Positions 12,215 through 23,741 of a stretch of 64,000 bases of DNA are shown piece by piece (position 1 is the stretch's first letter; every line of letters starts with the position of its first letter). Position numbers and translations under genes: made by a program. The stretch covers positions 50,502,080 through 50,566,079 of the forward strand of contig OX439037.1 in NCBI GenBank assembly GCA_949317995.1. Reading direction: 5' to 3'. Origin of the DNA: Acholoe squamosa. Lineage: Eukaryota; Annelida; Polychaeta; Phyllodocida; Polynoidae. A model generated the notes under the pieces. That model ran no database searches. It was not told where the DNA came from and saw only the letters and a list, made by a program, of their open reading frames with translations.

Positions 12215-12942
12215 ACAATTCATGGGCACACTTTTCTTGGGGTGTTCTGTCCATCTCTCACTATGCCTATGTAGTGATGGATGTTAAAGAAGCATTGCCT
12301 CGGTAAATGTGTAGGGGTGTGCTTTCTATCTTCCCATAGATTTGGTCACAATCATCCCCCCTCTCCACTAGACTAGGGTCCGGGCACAACGCCACAAGGG
12401 TAATCTCACTTCGGTGTGGATACAACCCGCAGGACCTCTCACCCTTGAGTGTCGGCCGTAAGGAAGGCACGAGGTTAGATAAAATTTGAGCAAGCGAGCA
12501 TTCCTTAGAACAACCCTACATATACATTACACTATGGTTTGTGATCATGAAGGGGTTGTAAAAATTTAATGTCCCAAGTACGGAGATGAGTTCCACAATC
12601 TGAACAATCTCTATCTCATACATCAGGAAAAAATAGATGTGGAATCAATGTAGACTTCGATTTGATTCAATGGTATGCTGTGATCATGATTAACCACAAT
12701 GGAGACCATAATATTCCATAGTAAAATAATCATGATTGGTTCCAAAGTACCCCAGTAAATTTACTTTTATCATGTGCCCTGGTATATTACAGTAAACCAT
12801 GATAAATATCACAGTACAATATACAAGATATCATGATATTGCATCTATCATAACTGTGGTAAATCGTATTAGCAGCAATGTATCACTGTATATAATATAA
12901 TAATCCTATAGGATAATCATGATTTACCCGAGTTCAAAAATT

Positions 12943-14544
12943 ATGGTTCGTTCCAAAACACTCTCGCCGGGTGATACACATTATGACGATGGTTCTACAC
13001 AAGATGGGCAGTCTCGAGCTAGGAATGAACTAGTGAACCAATACTCGCCCTCATCAGACCCACCATTCATCGAGAATGGGCCAATAGCCCACACAAATGA
13101 TCCCTCCACATCAAGTGCAGTGAATGAGAGCAGCTCATCATTAGTGGTCTATCACCCTACACCAATTGTGCATAGGTCTCCACAGCACAATGCCCCACGG
13201 GCACCAATGAAGAGGAAGGCAGACATGCCCAGTCACTCTGCCAAGAGACTGAAACCTAGACGGCTGATACCAGTAACGGTACAGAATGGGCCGTCCCAAC
13301 AAGGTGGTGTATATGACAATTACACTTTCACCAGCCCGACCTCAGACCCTAGAGCGGTACATTCTCAAGACAGATCACCAGCCTAGGTGCAGGAGGGTCA
13401 GGGGTGAACCGCCACTGGCCATACCCTTGTTTGCGACCAGCCTGGGAGAGCTGCAGATCAACAGAGGACTGCAAGGTGGAGCAGGTGTTCCAAAATGCTC
13501 GACAGGCTCCTAGGCAAGCAGCTCACCCTATGTCGACGGGCACCAGCCAATACAGTGATCATAGTGCTATGAGTCAAAGCACAGTGATTTATTCCTAGGA
13601 ATCTGAGAGGTCAGGGTGGTATTCTAACAACAACAAATCTGAATCAAACAGATCCATGACCAGACCCGCACTCAGACGATATCACGGACCCCCCACCAGG
13701 GGAGATCATCCGTCCACAAATTTTGGTCATGCCATACAGCCAACACCCACCAAGCATCATCCCGTGCAGCAGGATGTGACAGCCGCCTCGGTGGCCCCAG
13801 ATGCAGTGCCAACCAGAGGTGATGATACCAGACCAGTACAACTACCCAGCACTAAGAGGTTTACAGGGTGATCAGCAGCAGGAAAATCCACTACCTGTAT
13901 ATGGACCACAGCCATTTGACTGCCGTCTAGCTGCAGTAGAGCTGCCATTCACAGAACCACAAGATGCTGAAACTAACAAAACACCAGTGAAGGTTAAAGA
14001 ATTGGTGGACGCCATTTACCTGAATCCAGCCACTAAGGATCAACTAAAAACACTCTACAAAACCTACCCTAGACCCTCCAACCTAGAGGTTCCCCATAAA
14101 ACAAGGCTCAATGAGGATGTATCTAGGCAACTTGTTAAAAGAAACAGGGAAGCTGTGGTACAGAGGGACAACACCTTCAGGTCCCTGCAGTGGTGCTTAC
14201 AGTTTGCAGCCAGACCTTTAGTGAATGCACTGGACCACTTGGGCAGCGGCGAAACAGCCAATCCCAAACAAATGGTCACAAGCATGTCCGATTCTTTAAA
14301 ACTGATAGCCAAGGCCTCATGGAAAACCAATGACATTAGGCTCAATAATGTGTATACAGGCTTTAAGGGTGTGGAGCTGGAGGTAGCACAGAAACCAGAA
14401 AACCACAAAAGCTTTAAATATCTGCTCGGAGAAGATGCCAGAGAGCGGATTGTGGTTAGACAGAAAGAGGAAGAAACAGAACCACTACAAAGGCGGCAAC
14501 AAATCCAACAACAAAGACAACAACAAATAAATAAAAGTCTTTAA
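12943..14544 (+). pseudogene. Gag-like region of DIRS element A, broken
   Basis: The first part starts at an ATG at 12943 and encodes a basic, Ser/Pro-rich N-terminus with the cluster MKRKADMPSHSAKRLKPRR, possibly nuclear-targeting; it stops at 13386. A second part in the same frame (13801-14544) encodes an acidic-to-basic helical region that ends in a Gln-rich tail. Between them, 13387-13800 has stops in the main frame and coding-like sequence in others, so at least two frame changes have occurred. By position, and by analogy with other DIRS elements, this is the structural ORF1 protein; I recognise no zinc knuckle. The frame closes with TAA at 14542, and the pol-like sequence continues at once in the same frame. 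Confidence 0.6.
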
Positions 14545-15934
14545 GTTGTGGATACACCTGATACAGCCAAGCTACCCGAAACACCTGGAAAGAATCCCGA
14601 AAAAACACAGGCCTTCTCAGCAGGTGGTTTGGGTAGGCAGGCTTACAAATGGCATAAATTCACCAAAGACAGATGGGTGCTGGATATGGTGAAAGGTTTG
14701 ACCATAGGTCCACACACTATCCCTCTACAGTCAGAGATCCCAGACTCTGCATCTATTAATCCAGTTAAAGATGCTCAGCTGGATACACAGATACAGGACA
14801 TGTTGAGTAAAGGCATCATAGAGCCTGCAGAACATAACGCGAGGGCATTTGTATCACACATGTTTTTAAGACCTAAAACACTTTTAGACCTATTTTAAAC
14901 CTCTCAGAACTGAATGAGTTCACAGTATATAAACACTTCAAAATGGATCATCTTGCATCAGTCATGCATATTCTGCCTCAACACTCCTTTATGAGTTCTG
15001 TAGATATCCCGTCAGCCTACTTCACTCTACAGACAGAGATTTCTTACAATTCCAGCTCCATGGTAAACGGTTTAGGCATACATGTCTACTAATTGGATAC
15101 TCACCAGGGCCAAGAGTGTTTACACATATCATGAAGGCAGTGCTTTCACATCTGAGAGTACATTACAGCATAAGCTTGGTGTTTTACATTGATGACACAC
15201 TTATTTTTTGAGACACTCCAAAATTAGTTGAACAATCTGTAAAACACACTCTCAGAATCCTACAAGAAACAGGCTTCACGATTAACTTTAGAAAATCAGT
15301 CTTGACCCCGGCACAGTCCATTGACTACCTGGGTTTCACCATTGACTCAAACACACTGACACTACACATACCACCCAAGAAAGTGACAAAATTGGTGGCA
15401 ATGGCACGTGACATCCTGAAAGTCAGGAGGCTGTCAATCAGACAGTTCACAGCAGTCATAGGAAAACTGGCAGCCACTGAACCTGGAAATGACAGGGCCA
15501 AGGTCCATATCAAACTCCTTCAGAGAGTTAAATATTGGACCCTCGCCATGTCATTGGGTAACTATGACGTAACCATGTATCTAAATGACACGGTTTATTA
15601 TTGCATCAAACAGTGGCTGTTACATCTCCCTATCGCCTCAGTGCTATATGCAGAAATCCGCCCACAGGTGTCAATCTACACAGACTCTTCTAAAACAGGG
15701 TGGGGTTGCTATTGGCAACAAGGCGATTTCAAATATAGGGAGGAATGGCCCATTGAGTTACAAGAACTGCATATCAATATTCTCGAATTGAAGGCAGTTC
15801 TCATGGCTTTGAAGAAACTTCAACATCGAGTGAAGGGGCAATTTGTACATTTATTCATCAACAACACAACAGCCTTATGCTGTATCAGAAAAGGTGGTTC
15901 CCTGGGTTCCATACCATGTGATGAGGTCACATAG
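14545..15934 (+). pseudogene. Reverse transcriptase and RNase H of DIRS element A, broken
   Basis: The RT begins in frame after the gag stop (SKGIIEPAEHN near 14805). It shifts frame near 14890, and the fingers/palm are readable only piecewise; the polymerase motif YIDD (about 15187-15198) is followed four codons later by an in-frame stop. RT continues from 15302 (IDYLGFTIDS, then the thumb). RNase H is recognised by IYTDSSKTGWGCYW (about 15676) and a later ELKAVLMAL segment. The domain order RT-RNase H with no integrase after it, and the downstream tyrosine recombinase, identify it as DIRS-type. The stops and frame changes show that it is inactive. Confidence 0.8.
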
Positions 15935-17463
15935 TGCATATACACTTATGCATGGAAACACAGTATCACCTTCAAGCTGTCCTACTGCCCTACTAAACTC
16001 AACGTGGAGGCAGACAGGGCATTAAGAGCATTTGCCTCATCTGCAGAGTGGTCACTATCCCCTACCACCCAAAATTACATCTCTGCATTTCACAAACCTC
16101 AGGTTGACCTGTTTGCATCATATCAAAATGTGATCTGCCCTAAGAACATTTTACTACATTACAATGCTAAAGCTATTACGACCGACGCAATCACCTGTAC
16201 ATGGAACGATAGCTCATTAATCTTCCCACCTTTCTCTCTCATTGGCAGGGTGCTGAGGAAGATAAAGCAGGACAAGACCACCAGACTATTAGTGGTCCCC
16301 AACTGGGCAACACAGCCATGGTTCACCAGCCTCACCAGGCTCAGGAGCTACAGGGAGCACCTGCCTATCCCCATTACCTCTTCGACCCTGTTGTGGCCAG
16401 GGGATCCCACCAAGAAATTCCCATTGGCAGGCAGATCACGCCTAATGATTATCCCTATATGAAAACCATATGGTGTGATCTGCTAGGCTACTCCTTTGCT
16501 GCATGGAAGGTAATGGCTATCTCATGGAGTCCCAATACTGCAGCAGTCTATAAGGGACGTGCAAAATGATGGATGGCATTCATGAGTCTAAGGGATGTGC
16601 ACCCCACACAACCATCTGTCAGGGAATGCATACAGTTGCTCAGTGAATATCTTGATACTAGGGTAGGTCACAGTGCCATCAATATGTCCAGGTCGTTTCT
16701 GTCATGGTTTATAACATTCAACGGGAAACCAGCTAGAGAACAGCCTATCATATTGAGATTTGTAAGCGGGACAACAGTAAAAAAAAACCAACAAAGTCAA
16801 TGGAATTTGTGTGGGACCCACAGCCAGCATTATTAACAATGCAGAACTGAGGTTACATACAGGGACTAGACTATGAGAAACTTACCAAACATACTACTGA
16901 ACATGTTACTGATCTTACTAGCCACTGGACAAAGACTGCAGGCCCTGCACCTTATGATCAGAGGAGACTGTGAGTGGACCGACCACTCAGTCAAGATTAT
17001 ATACTCACTTCGCACAAAAACGAACAATCCAACTGACAAGCCGCTGATCATGTACTTTCAAAGGAGAGAAAGGTTGTGTGTCTATTCCCATCTTAAAGCA
17101 TACATTGCTGACCAAAGGTCACAATCTGCTATGCCATTTGTCTTTTCAACAGTGAAACTGCCCACCTCCAGGGCCAGTGAAAAGACAATATCCGGACAAG
17201 TAAAATCAGTGCTGGAGGATGCTGGAGTAGATGAGCAGTATACAGCTTACTTTGCCTGCCATGCGTCAACATCAGCTGCAGCAAGAAAACAAGTCCTGGT
17301 ACATGAGATCCTCAGATCAGCAGGGTGGTCAAATAAAACCACCTTCGCTTGGTTCTATAATAGACCCTTGTATGTACCCACCTGTCCTGCAACCTACAAA
17401 CGTTTTTCCATTCCTGCTGGATCTATGATGCATAAACACTCATACATTTGTTTTTGCAAATAA
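15935..17463 (+). pseudogene. Methyltransferase-like segment and tyrosine recombinase of DIRS element A, broken
   Basis: Around 16100-16330 the frame reads VDLFAS and FPPFSLIGRVLRKI, the conserved block between RNase H and recombinase in DIRS elements that is often annotated as a Dam-like methyltransferase; that functional label is not certain. Next comes the recombinase N-terminal domain (about 16470-16790, interrupted by a stop at 16567). The catalytic domain is at 16873-17463. The first catalytic Arg is in LLATGQRLQAL, and the nucleophile Tyr is in TFAWFYNRPL. The HxxR box is altered: the second conserved Arg is replaced (CHASTSAAA), which should abolish activity. This domain would integrate the circular cDNA in a living element. 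Confidence 0.8.
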
Positions 17464-17892
17464 ATTCATCTGCAGATGAATTTATTATAGGGTAGACTTA
17501 TCTACATAAGTCTATTTAGTCACTTATATCCAAGTATTAGCTTAGGTTACAATGTGTATCAGTTACATCCTTTACACGCAGCAAGATTTGGTGACTTTCA
17601 GCCTCCAAGACAGTTACAGGCACGATGAGTGCTGAGGCTATTACAGCAAGATAGCTGTAAACTATTTTCCCTTAAGGAATAAAAAAAGGAGGGTGGGAGG
17701 TACATTACCCCTACAGTCATTGAAATAACACTGTTATGTCATACAAGGTCTATGCAATGTATAACATTTTGCCTGTCTACTTGGAACATGAAGTTCCTGA
17801 CCTATTATACATGTTTTGTCTACATATAAAGTGATGACTGTAGTTTTGCTAACATATAATAAAATTTATGTAGATAGCAAAGCTCCCACCTG
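17464..17892. other. 3' non-coding region of DIRS element A
   Basis: AT-rich sequence between the recombinase stop and the terminal repeats, beginning with a small palindrome (AAATTCATCTGCAGATGAATTT near 17463-17484, read in two halves). No coding potential is seen. Confidence 0.5.
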
Positions 17893-18217
17893 AGTTTTAA
17901 TTTCACAAACGAGTTGAAGTAGCCTACCCACAAAGACAGTGATCGATAAACGGATATCTAATGGTAGTAATTGTGAAGTTACTTTAATGTAATGTGAAAT
18001 AACTGTAATAATTTTCATAATATCCTATCGACCACTGATGTGGGTTGGCCCAGCCCTCATGCCAGAATCACTCTTTCCACAACTAAGTCACCAGCGAAAT
18101 TAAAACTCGAATTATGTTAAAATATGACGATAAGCTCACCATACCTGGCCTGTCTCTCTAAGCCAACCCACGTCAGTGGTCGATAGGATATTATGATAAT
18201 AATTACAGTTATTTTAC
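17893..18217. repeat. Right terminal structure of DIRS element A: three inverted copies of the end sequence
   Basis: 17921-17976 is the inverse of the left end. 17995-18048 and 18162-18217 are inverse copies of each other (about 54-base arms), and the latter also matches the left end beyond the first copy. A further short pair, GAGTTTTAATTTC (17893-17905) and GAAATTAAAACTC (18097-18109), is nested in it. The core ATCGACCACTGA thus occurs four times in the order plus (left end), minus, plus, minus. This fits terminal repeats plus an internal complementary region as known for DIRS elements, though which part is which is uncertain. Confidence 0.65.
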
Positions 18218-18338
18218 ATTGCATTAAAATAACTTAACAAATAATGACCAGAGTGACGACTTTGCTCTGTGGTATATGTAAATACCACTCTGGATTCATA
18301 TCGAGAATGGCAAAGTAATATTGATTCTGCCTTACATT

Positions 18339-18602
18339 GATAGTCCACTAGGCCTCTGTCACAGAAATTTATATAGGAAATGTATGGCTCAATCGTGCGA
18401 CAGAGGCCAAGTGGACTATGGACTTTACAGAACATTTAATAGGTGGGCCTTCAAAGCACAGGAAGGGAAAGATAGTCCACTAGGCCTCTGTCACAGAAAT
18501 TTATATAGGAAATGTATGGCTCAATCGTGCAACAGAGGCCAAGTGGACTATGGACTTTACAGAACATTTAATAGGTGGGCCTTCAAAGCACAGGAAGGGA
18601 AA
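18339..18602. repeat. 132-bp tandem duplication, each unit holding a hairpin
   Basis: Two near-identical 132-base copies start at 18339 and 18471. In each, TAGTCCACTAGGCCTCTGTC is followed after about 35 bases by its near-complement GACAGAGGCCAAGTGGACTA. Because 132 is a multiple of three, the duplication keeps an open frame across both copies, but there is no sign that it is a gene. Confidence 0.9.
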
Positions 18603-19261
18603 GATTTGTGGGCTGCATGACTGCGAAATTTTATCATTTATCTGCAGCTCTTTTCTACCTTTTTTATGGGGGTGGGGGTATACTTCTCTAGATGGTATGT
18701 TTTCTATAACCTAGCTTATTACCTCCTGGGTAAGCCAATTCATATGCAATAGTACATCTGGTAACTGTGCCTCCGCCTGAAGCTTTCGTGGGAAGTTTTA
18801 TCTAAATAAAGGTAGTTATGAAGCAAGCGCGATAGCCACAAGTCGCACATTATCTGTTACTCAGCAAAGCAAGTGCCTATAGCCACATTCATTCACACAC
18901 CCGGTCGCATCGGTACCACTGGCTTTCGTAATCCCGCTGGGTACAGCAGGTTTAATCAATATTGATAACTGGTCAACATTGATTCAACGTTCTGTGTCCA
19001 CTTGGATATATCATTTATCGCCTCAAACGTGCTCATCCTTATTTTCAAAATTGTTCAATTCAGAGTTCATAATTGATACATTGCTGATGGGTTTTAGGGC
19101 AATGCCACTTCTTAAGACGGAATTATCAGAGTACCTATATATCTCTGTAATTATCATTTCCTTGTAGTGTCAAGAAATCAATATACTCTGTGCATGGCGA
19201 GGTATGACAAACATATATCTCTGTATTGAAATTGGACATTTCGCCATGAAATACGATTGCC

Positions 19262-19294
19262 CACTCAATTAGCATGTCACCTGCTAATTGAGTG
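19262..19294. repeat. Perfect 13-bp hairpin
   Basis: CACTCAATTAGCA and TGCTAATTGAGTG are exact complements separated by 7 bases. It lies 14 bases before a DIRS-derived fragment. Confidence 0.85.
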
Positions 19295-19308
19295 ACGCAA
19301 TCACCAAC

Positions 19309-19342
19309 AGTGTTTACACATATCATGAAGGCAGTGCTTTCA
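19309..19342 (+). repeat. 34-bp exact copy of the DIRS element A reverse-transcriptase sequence
   Basis: This segment is identical to 15115-15148, which encodes VFTHIMKAVL in the DIRS RT. The flanks on both sides differ. The most likely origins are filler DNA captured during repair, or a remnant of another DIRS copy. Confidence 0.85.
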
Positions 19343-19770
19343 TAGGAGTCTGGCGTTGGAAGCATTTTCTTGACACATACATGTACCTGGTATATTGAAT
19401 TTCCCTCCATCAAAAATATTTATGAACCTGGTGTCTCTTAAATATGACACCAAATATACTATACCTACCCATAGTTATTTTCATGGTCTTAGAATTGCAG
19501 TTCCTGGTGGGGCAAAACACTAAGGGGGCTTATAATGGTTATCACTAATGTCACCTATTCTAAACCCTTTAAAAGACCTATTGTAGTACCTCATGATCAA
19601 GGCGCGGCTTATACATGAAGCTAACCTCATGCTGTGCTGTTAATCACCCATTCTAAGTCATAATAGTATTACAGAATCATAGCTAGGGCATAAATACCTA
19701 TATAGACAAGGCCTGGAGCTACTACATTACTTGGATTACTTAGAAATCAGCCCAAATTAAAAAAAAAAAG

Positions 19771-20620
19771 AGTACTAGGGTAACTCATTGTGTGGTACTA
19801 GGGTAACTGACTATTTTTGTTATGGGCAGTACTAGGGTAACTGGCTTTTTGTGAATATGAAGTCAAGTGGCTTTCTTTATTCAATGTAATCACATGTGTG
19901 TGGGTGGTCATAAGGTAATTCTTACACTGAACCATATGACCCTTTTATGGTAGTGTTATGGTAGAGCTAGTGTGCAAGGAACTACCCACCAGGTGGCTGT
20001 TTCATCCCATTTGATTAATAAATATGGACATCCATATTGGCAAATATGGATGTCTGTATTTGAAAATTATGTCTGTATTTGAACATTACTTGGCTTACAG
20101 CCCTTCTGTATTCAAAATAAGACTGTTAATGTGAAGTATGGACATCCGTCTTTATTATTCAAGGTGTGTATTTAAAATTTTCAAATACAAACGTCCATAT
20201 TTGCATAATAAAATGAGGGGAAATGGCCTCCAGGTGAAGTTAGTGTGCATGTGAAACTGTCCTTATTGTCCCAGGAGTTTCTAGCAATGAATCTTAAGTT
20301 ACCCTAGTACAGAGAATACCATCCCAGCACATTGTAGTTACCCTAGTACCAGTCATATGGCCCATGTGGTGAAATGCTCTTCTCATGTTAGTAATTCTAA
20401 CATGTTAGTAATTGCTGTTATTACCACCAGATGAATACACAACAGATATATGCCATAACTAGTCATTGCTGCAGATGATTGTAAAAGTTGTACACCACAT
20501 CCTAACAGCATAGCATCACTCAAATCAGTAGAAATACTGTGTAATCTCCCCTATTAATTCTCTATACTATATGTAGGATCAGCCATGTTGGATTGGGTAA
20601 CTGCCAGTTACCCTAGTACC
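19771..20620. repeat. Inverted clusters of AGTACTAGGGTAACT around a nested palindrome
   Basis: The word GTACTAGGGTAACT appears three times forward (19771, 19795, 19828) and three times in reverse (20297, 20336, 20606). Between them about 20018-20080 and 20150-20215 form a second imperfect inverted repeat based on AAATATGGACATCCATATT. This looks like a non-autonomous fold-back element with multiplied ends; no protein is encoded. Confidence 0.7.
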
Positions 20621-21059
20621 TTCTGCACAGTGTTGTGGTGGTTAATTAGATGCACATATCATTGGGCAACACAAGAAGTAGACCCTATGTTTACAATTAA
20701 ACAATATAGCAGTCATACCCAAACCAACGAAATACAACAGTCAAATATTTGTATAATCATACAAAGCATGAATGCTCAAAATAGAAAACAACATAGTACA
20801 TATATAAAGGTGGATAATACTAGTCATTATATTAACTCCATAAATCTTTCTTTTGATACAGCGTGGAGAGTATCTATCTGTAGTTTATCCTGTAGTTTAC
20901 TGCCCCTAAAAAGTGGGTTCCTGTCATATAAAATACACGTGCTTCTGCTCACTTTTTGCTTTTGCATTGCCACGTAAAACTCTTACCGGGACTAACACAT
21001 TGTTCTCATCCTGACTATATTCAAAGATTAGACTGAGGAGAGATTTATCTCTTCACCTT

Positions 21060-21545
21060 TGGATTGTTTGACAGTCAGTATGTAAGTACTCCTGCGATAT
21101 ATCCATTGGGTTATGAATGCCAAGACACACCTGCAAACATGTGTTTTGTAGCGTCTGCAACTTTTTTACAAGATCATTTGATGCACCATTTATAATGAAG
21201 TCACCATAATTAAATGTGGGTGCAATCATTTGCTTGTAGATATGGACAGCCAGTTCCTTGTTTAGGAATTTCCTGACCTTCCAGAACTGGTAGGTTCACA
21301 ATTCCCCATTACCTTTCATCCTGTTTACATATCTTTTTAAATCAAGATGTTTATTAGTTGTGACACCTAGATATACAAACTAGTCAACTACTTCTAACTT
21401 GGTGCCTCTTTAAAGATATTACAGTTGGTCAAGTCAGGACTGTTACGATCAGAATAAAGCCAAAGCACCTTGGTTTTGTCACCATTGATGGTAAGCACAA
21501 CTCAACAATTCTGTTGAGGTCATCTTGCAATACATCATATGAGCA
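21060..21545 (-). pseudogene. Non-LTR retrotransposon (LINE) reverse transcriptase fragment, dead
   Basis: Read on the minus strand in shifting frames, the segment shows the order typical of the C-terminal half of a LINE RT: NGDKTKVLWLYSD, then VYLGVTTNKHLDLKRYVNR, then NKELAVHIYKQMIAPTFNYG and KLQTLQNTCLQVCLGI. Several stops and frame changes are present. The sequence upstream in the element's sense, where the YADD box should be, is cut off by the AT microsatellite at 21569. It is a 5'-truncated, old copy; the clade is not assigned. Confidence 0.75.
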
Positions 21546-21565
21546 GTGTCTCTGCCACTAGTAAA

Positions 21566-21568
<3 letters not shown>

Positions 21569-21632
<64 letters not shown>
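21569..21632. repeat. (AT)n microsatellite
   Basis: About 32 uninterrupted AT dinucleotides, adjoining the LINE fragment. Confidence 0.98.
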
Positions 21633-21634
<2 letters not shown>

Positions 21635-21819
21635 GTCATTCCAAGATTTACTGCACATCTAATTCCTTGGGCATATAATAGCAAGGGAAACACTTCTACA
21701 CCACCAATAATATTTTTATTCCTTAGTGGGGGTCATAGCTAAGATTTCCATATGGTTTAGGTAAGTCTTGGGGCATAATTTATTTTTTATATGCATTTAA
21801 TTATGAATTTTCAAGAGTG

Positions 21820-22560
21820 GAACGTTACTGATAGAGTCCATCTAACCTGGTTAGGGAATATCACCAGTCTTCTTATTATATGCAATCAAGAGGTACCCTG
21901 GGGGGGTCTTCCATAAAAAAATATTTTTATGTACTCCAGAAATTACCCATGCCAGGTACATATAAGTGATTTTCAATACACACCACGATCAGTAACGTTC
22001 CAGGGACGTTGCTGATGGTTACAGATATTACTGGATGGTCAAAGTTATACTTTCATAGTATCAACCTACCACCTTGTATAGTGTTTGTAGCATTTCTTCT
22101 CAATTGTCTGGATTATGTGAAAAGAGTACATTTTAGCACCACATATGAATAGGGAACGTTACTGATGGCTACAAGCATTTTTGTAGTGCCAACCTATTAT
22201 CTTGTATGGTGTTTCTATCATTTGTTTTCAATTGTAGACATGTTTGGCTTATGAGAAAAGACTATTTGGTGTATAGAAAGATATATTTTAGCACCATATG
22301 GGATGTGCGAGTAGTGACAAATGTACAAAAAGTTGTAATTTTTAATTTTCAAAGTGATATTAGACACCAAAGATTGGCCTTATGCATGTTTAAATGACTC
22401 TAGATATGCAGTACAAACTCTTTTATCATTGTTTATGTGATGCCAATGGAATATGATGATGTATAGATGAGTTGTGGCCATTCTTTGAGAGGTTAATGAA
22501 TAGGGAATGTTACTGATGGTACATGCGATATGGCCTCTATGCAGGTACTGACTATGCAGT
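21820..22560. repeat. Diverged tandem repeats with GAACGTTACTGATGG boundaries
   Basis: Variants of GGGAACGTTACTGATGG recur near 21822, 22010, 22152 and 22500. The sequence after the second and third shares blocks such as CAACCTA, CTTGTATGGTGTTT and TATATTTTAGCACCA, so the unit is about 150 bases. Not coding. Confidence 0.6.
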
Positions 22561-22696
22561 ACAAGTATTATATATCAGGCTAATTGTAATTATTCGGTAC
22601 AGTAGTTCTACTAGAAACAATGGAAAGTTAATATAGTCATTGTATTGTAATGGTTCGTTTCGACTTATATGTTGGGTGGCTCTTTGGCTCGCTTAT

Positions 22697-22984
22697 CACT
22701 AGAGATACAAACACAACACGAGTAGTTCGGGTTGGGCAAACCCCCAGACTTCCTACTGCTTGGGTAGGCCTTTATTTAGGATGTCAAAACATACGTCTGG
22801 ACTGGACCATGTCCAGTCCCCTTCTGCGGATCATCCGGCTTCTTAGTAGAAGCTGGACGCGAGGCATGGTGCTGCCCCCTCTTGGACCAAACGGGTATCG
22901 CGAGAAGGAACGAGTACCACACGAGCATGTCTCTCGGGTGAAGCGCACTAATATATATATACAACGATGCCGGCCCCTACACCA
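22697..22984 (-). repeat. 3' LTR of the Ty3-type element
   Basis: 288 bases. On the minus strand it begins TGGTGTAGGGG directly after a purine tract. It contains a TATATATATATTAG TATA-like box and an AATAAA signal in the order expected of an LTR. It lacks 20 bases present in the other LTR. Confidence 0.8.
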
Positions 22985-22992
22985 CCCCCCCT
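22985..22992 (-). other. Polypurine tract of the Ty3-type element
   Basis: On the minus strand AGGGGGGG lies directly before the 3' LTR, the position where plus-strand DNA synthesis is primed in LTR elements. It fixes the element orientation and the LTR start. Confidence 0.6.
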
Positions 22993-23741
22993 AGACTTTA
23001 CCTAGGGTAGGTGTTAAAAATTACCTATTGTTAAAGTTATATAACAATATATACACAGGTAAGTCTATTATAACAATGTTATATAGAATATATGACATTA
23101 AAGGGGCATTATAAATAATATGTACATAGTAATAGGCATCGTCGCATATAATCCGAAGTAACTAAATAATAACATAAATAGGAGGTGGTGCCTTATGCAC
23201 CATCAACCTATGGTGGTATATGTAGCTAACAGTGTTACAAAGTTATTATAGTTATGACGTGTTTAAATGTATTAAGTTATATATAGACGTTACATGTTGT
23301 AGTATTATATACAATATGAACTAATAGTAACCCGAGAGGTAAGGTGTTTAGTTTATACAAAAATATAGTTTTATACAAAAATAAGTTACATAATAAAATA
23401 TGAATTTAAGAGGTGTCCTACCGGTGTAGCAGGATCACCCTTACAATAATACTAAACTTCCGGCGAACCTGGAACCTGGTTTCTGCAGCTCCATACGGCG
23501 ACAAACGAGTGGTGGCAAGCCACGTTGCTGTATGTTGTGCCCTGGTGAGGATTGGAAGATGGAGCCTCGGGTTCGTGTGGTAATCACTAGATGTTTCGGG
23601 TGGCATCCATCTTAGCTGCAGGTTGTCATTCCAGTCCGTCGGATCCGAATAGTCCTTTAAGAAGTTAATCTTCTGGCATAAAGTATGCCTGTACTCTCGG
23701 GTACTGGTGAGTTCGAGTCGGCAGATAAACACTTACAAGTC
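22993..23741. other. Non-coding tail between ORF3 and the 3' LTR
   Basis: AT-rich sequence next to the LTR, then (23418-23732) about 100 codons open on the minus strand with no recognised domain. They follow the ORF3 stop in a different frame and may be a decayed extension. I cannot assign a function. Confidence 0.4.

Larger units (their letters stand above)
9440..12920. repeat. Palindromic ATGGTATACCATGGT-type repeat field
   Basis: Blocks at about 9440-9945, 11105-11340, 11550-11580, 12140-12190 and 12660-12920 are built from degenerate variants of short self-complementary words such as TACCATGGTA and TATCATGGTTTACCATG. They flank other insertions (9946-11104, 11338-11732, about 12200-12480) and run up to the gag start of DIRS element A. 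They are probably one original satellite-like 5' region that was later interrupted. No coding content is seen. Confidence 0.6.
8942..18217 (+). mobile_element. DIRS-order retrotransposon A, decayed, about 9.3 kb with nested insertions
   Basis: The element is defined by an inverted repeat: 8942-9006 pairs with 17921-17976, and 8973-9039 pairs with 18126-18190. Between them lie gag-like, reverse transcriptase, RNase H, methyltransferase-like and tyrosine recombinase regions in the order known for DIRS elements (no LTRs, no integrase). The coding part is 12.9-17.5 kb. The 4 kb between the left terminus and gag is filled with palindromic AT-rich repeats and at least one other transposable element, so the original was probably much shorter. 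The coding frames carry several stops and frame changes, so this copy is dead. That the left repeat and the coding region belong to one insertion is inference from the shared terminal sequence. Confidence 0.75.
18603..19770. other. Gene-free stretch
   Basis: No gene is supported. It contains the small hairpin at 19262-19294 and the DIRS-derived fragment at 19309-19342, listed separately. Confidence 0.5.

Noticed and set aside
18321..18620. Open frame with a duplicated 44-residue unit as a gene
   Set aside because: It is produced by the in-frame 132-bp tandem duplication of a hairpin unit.
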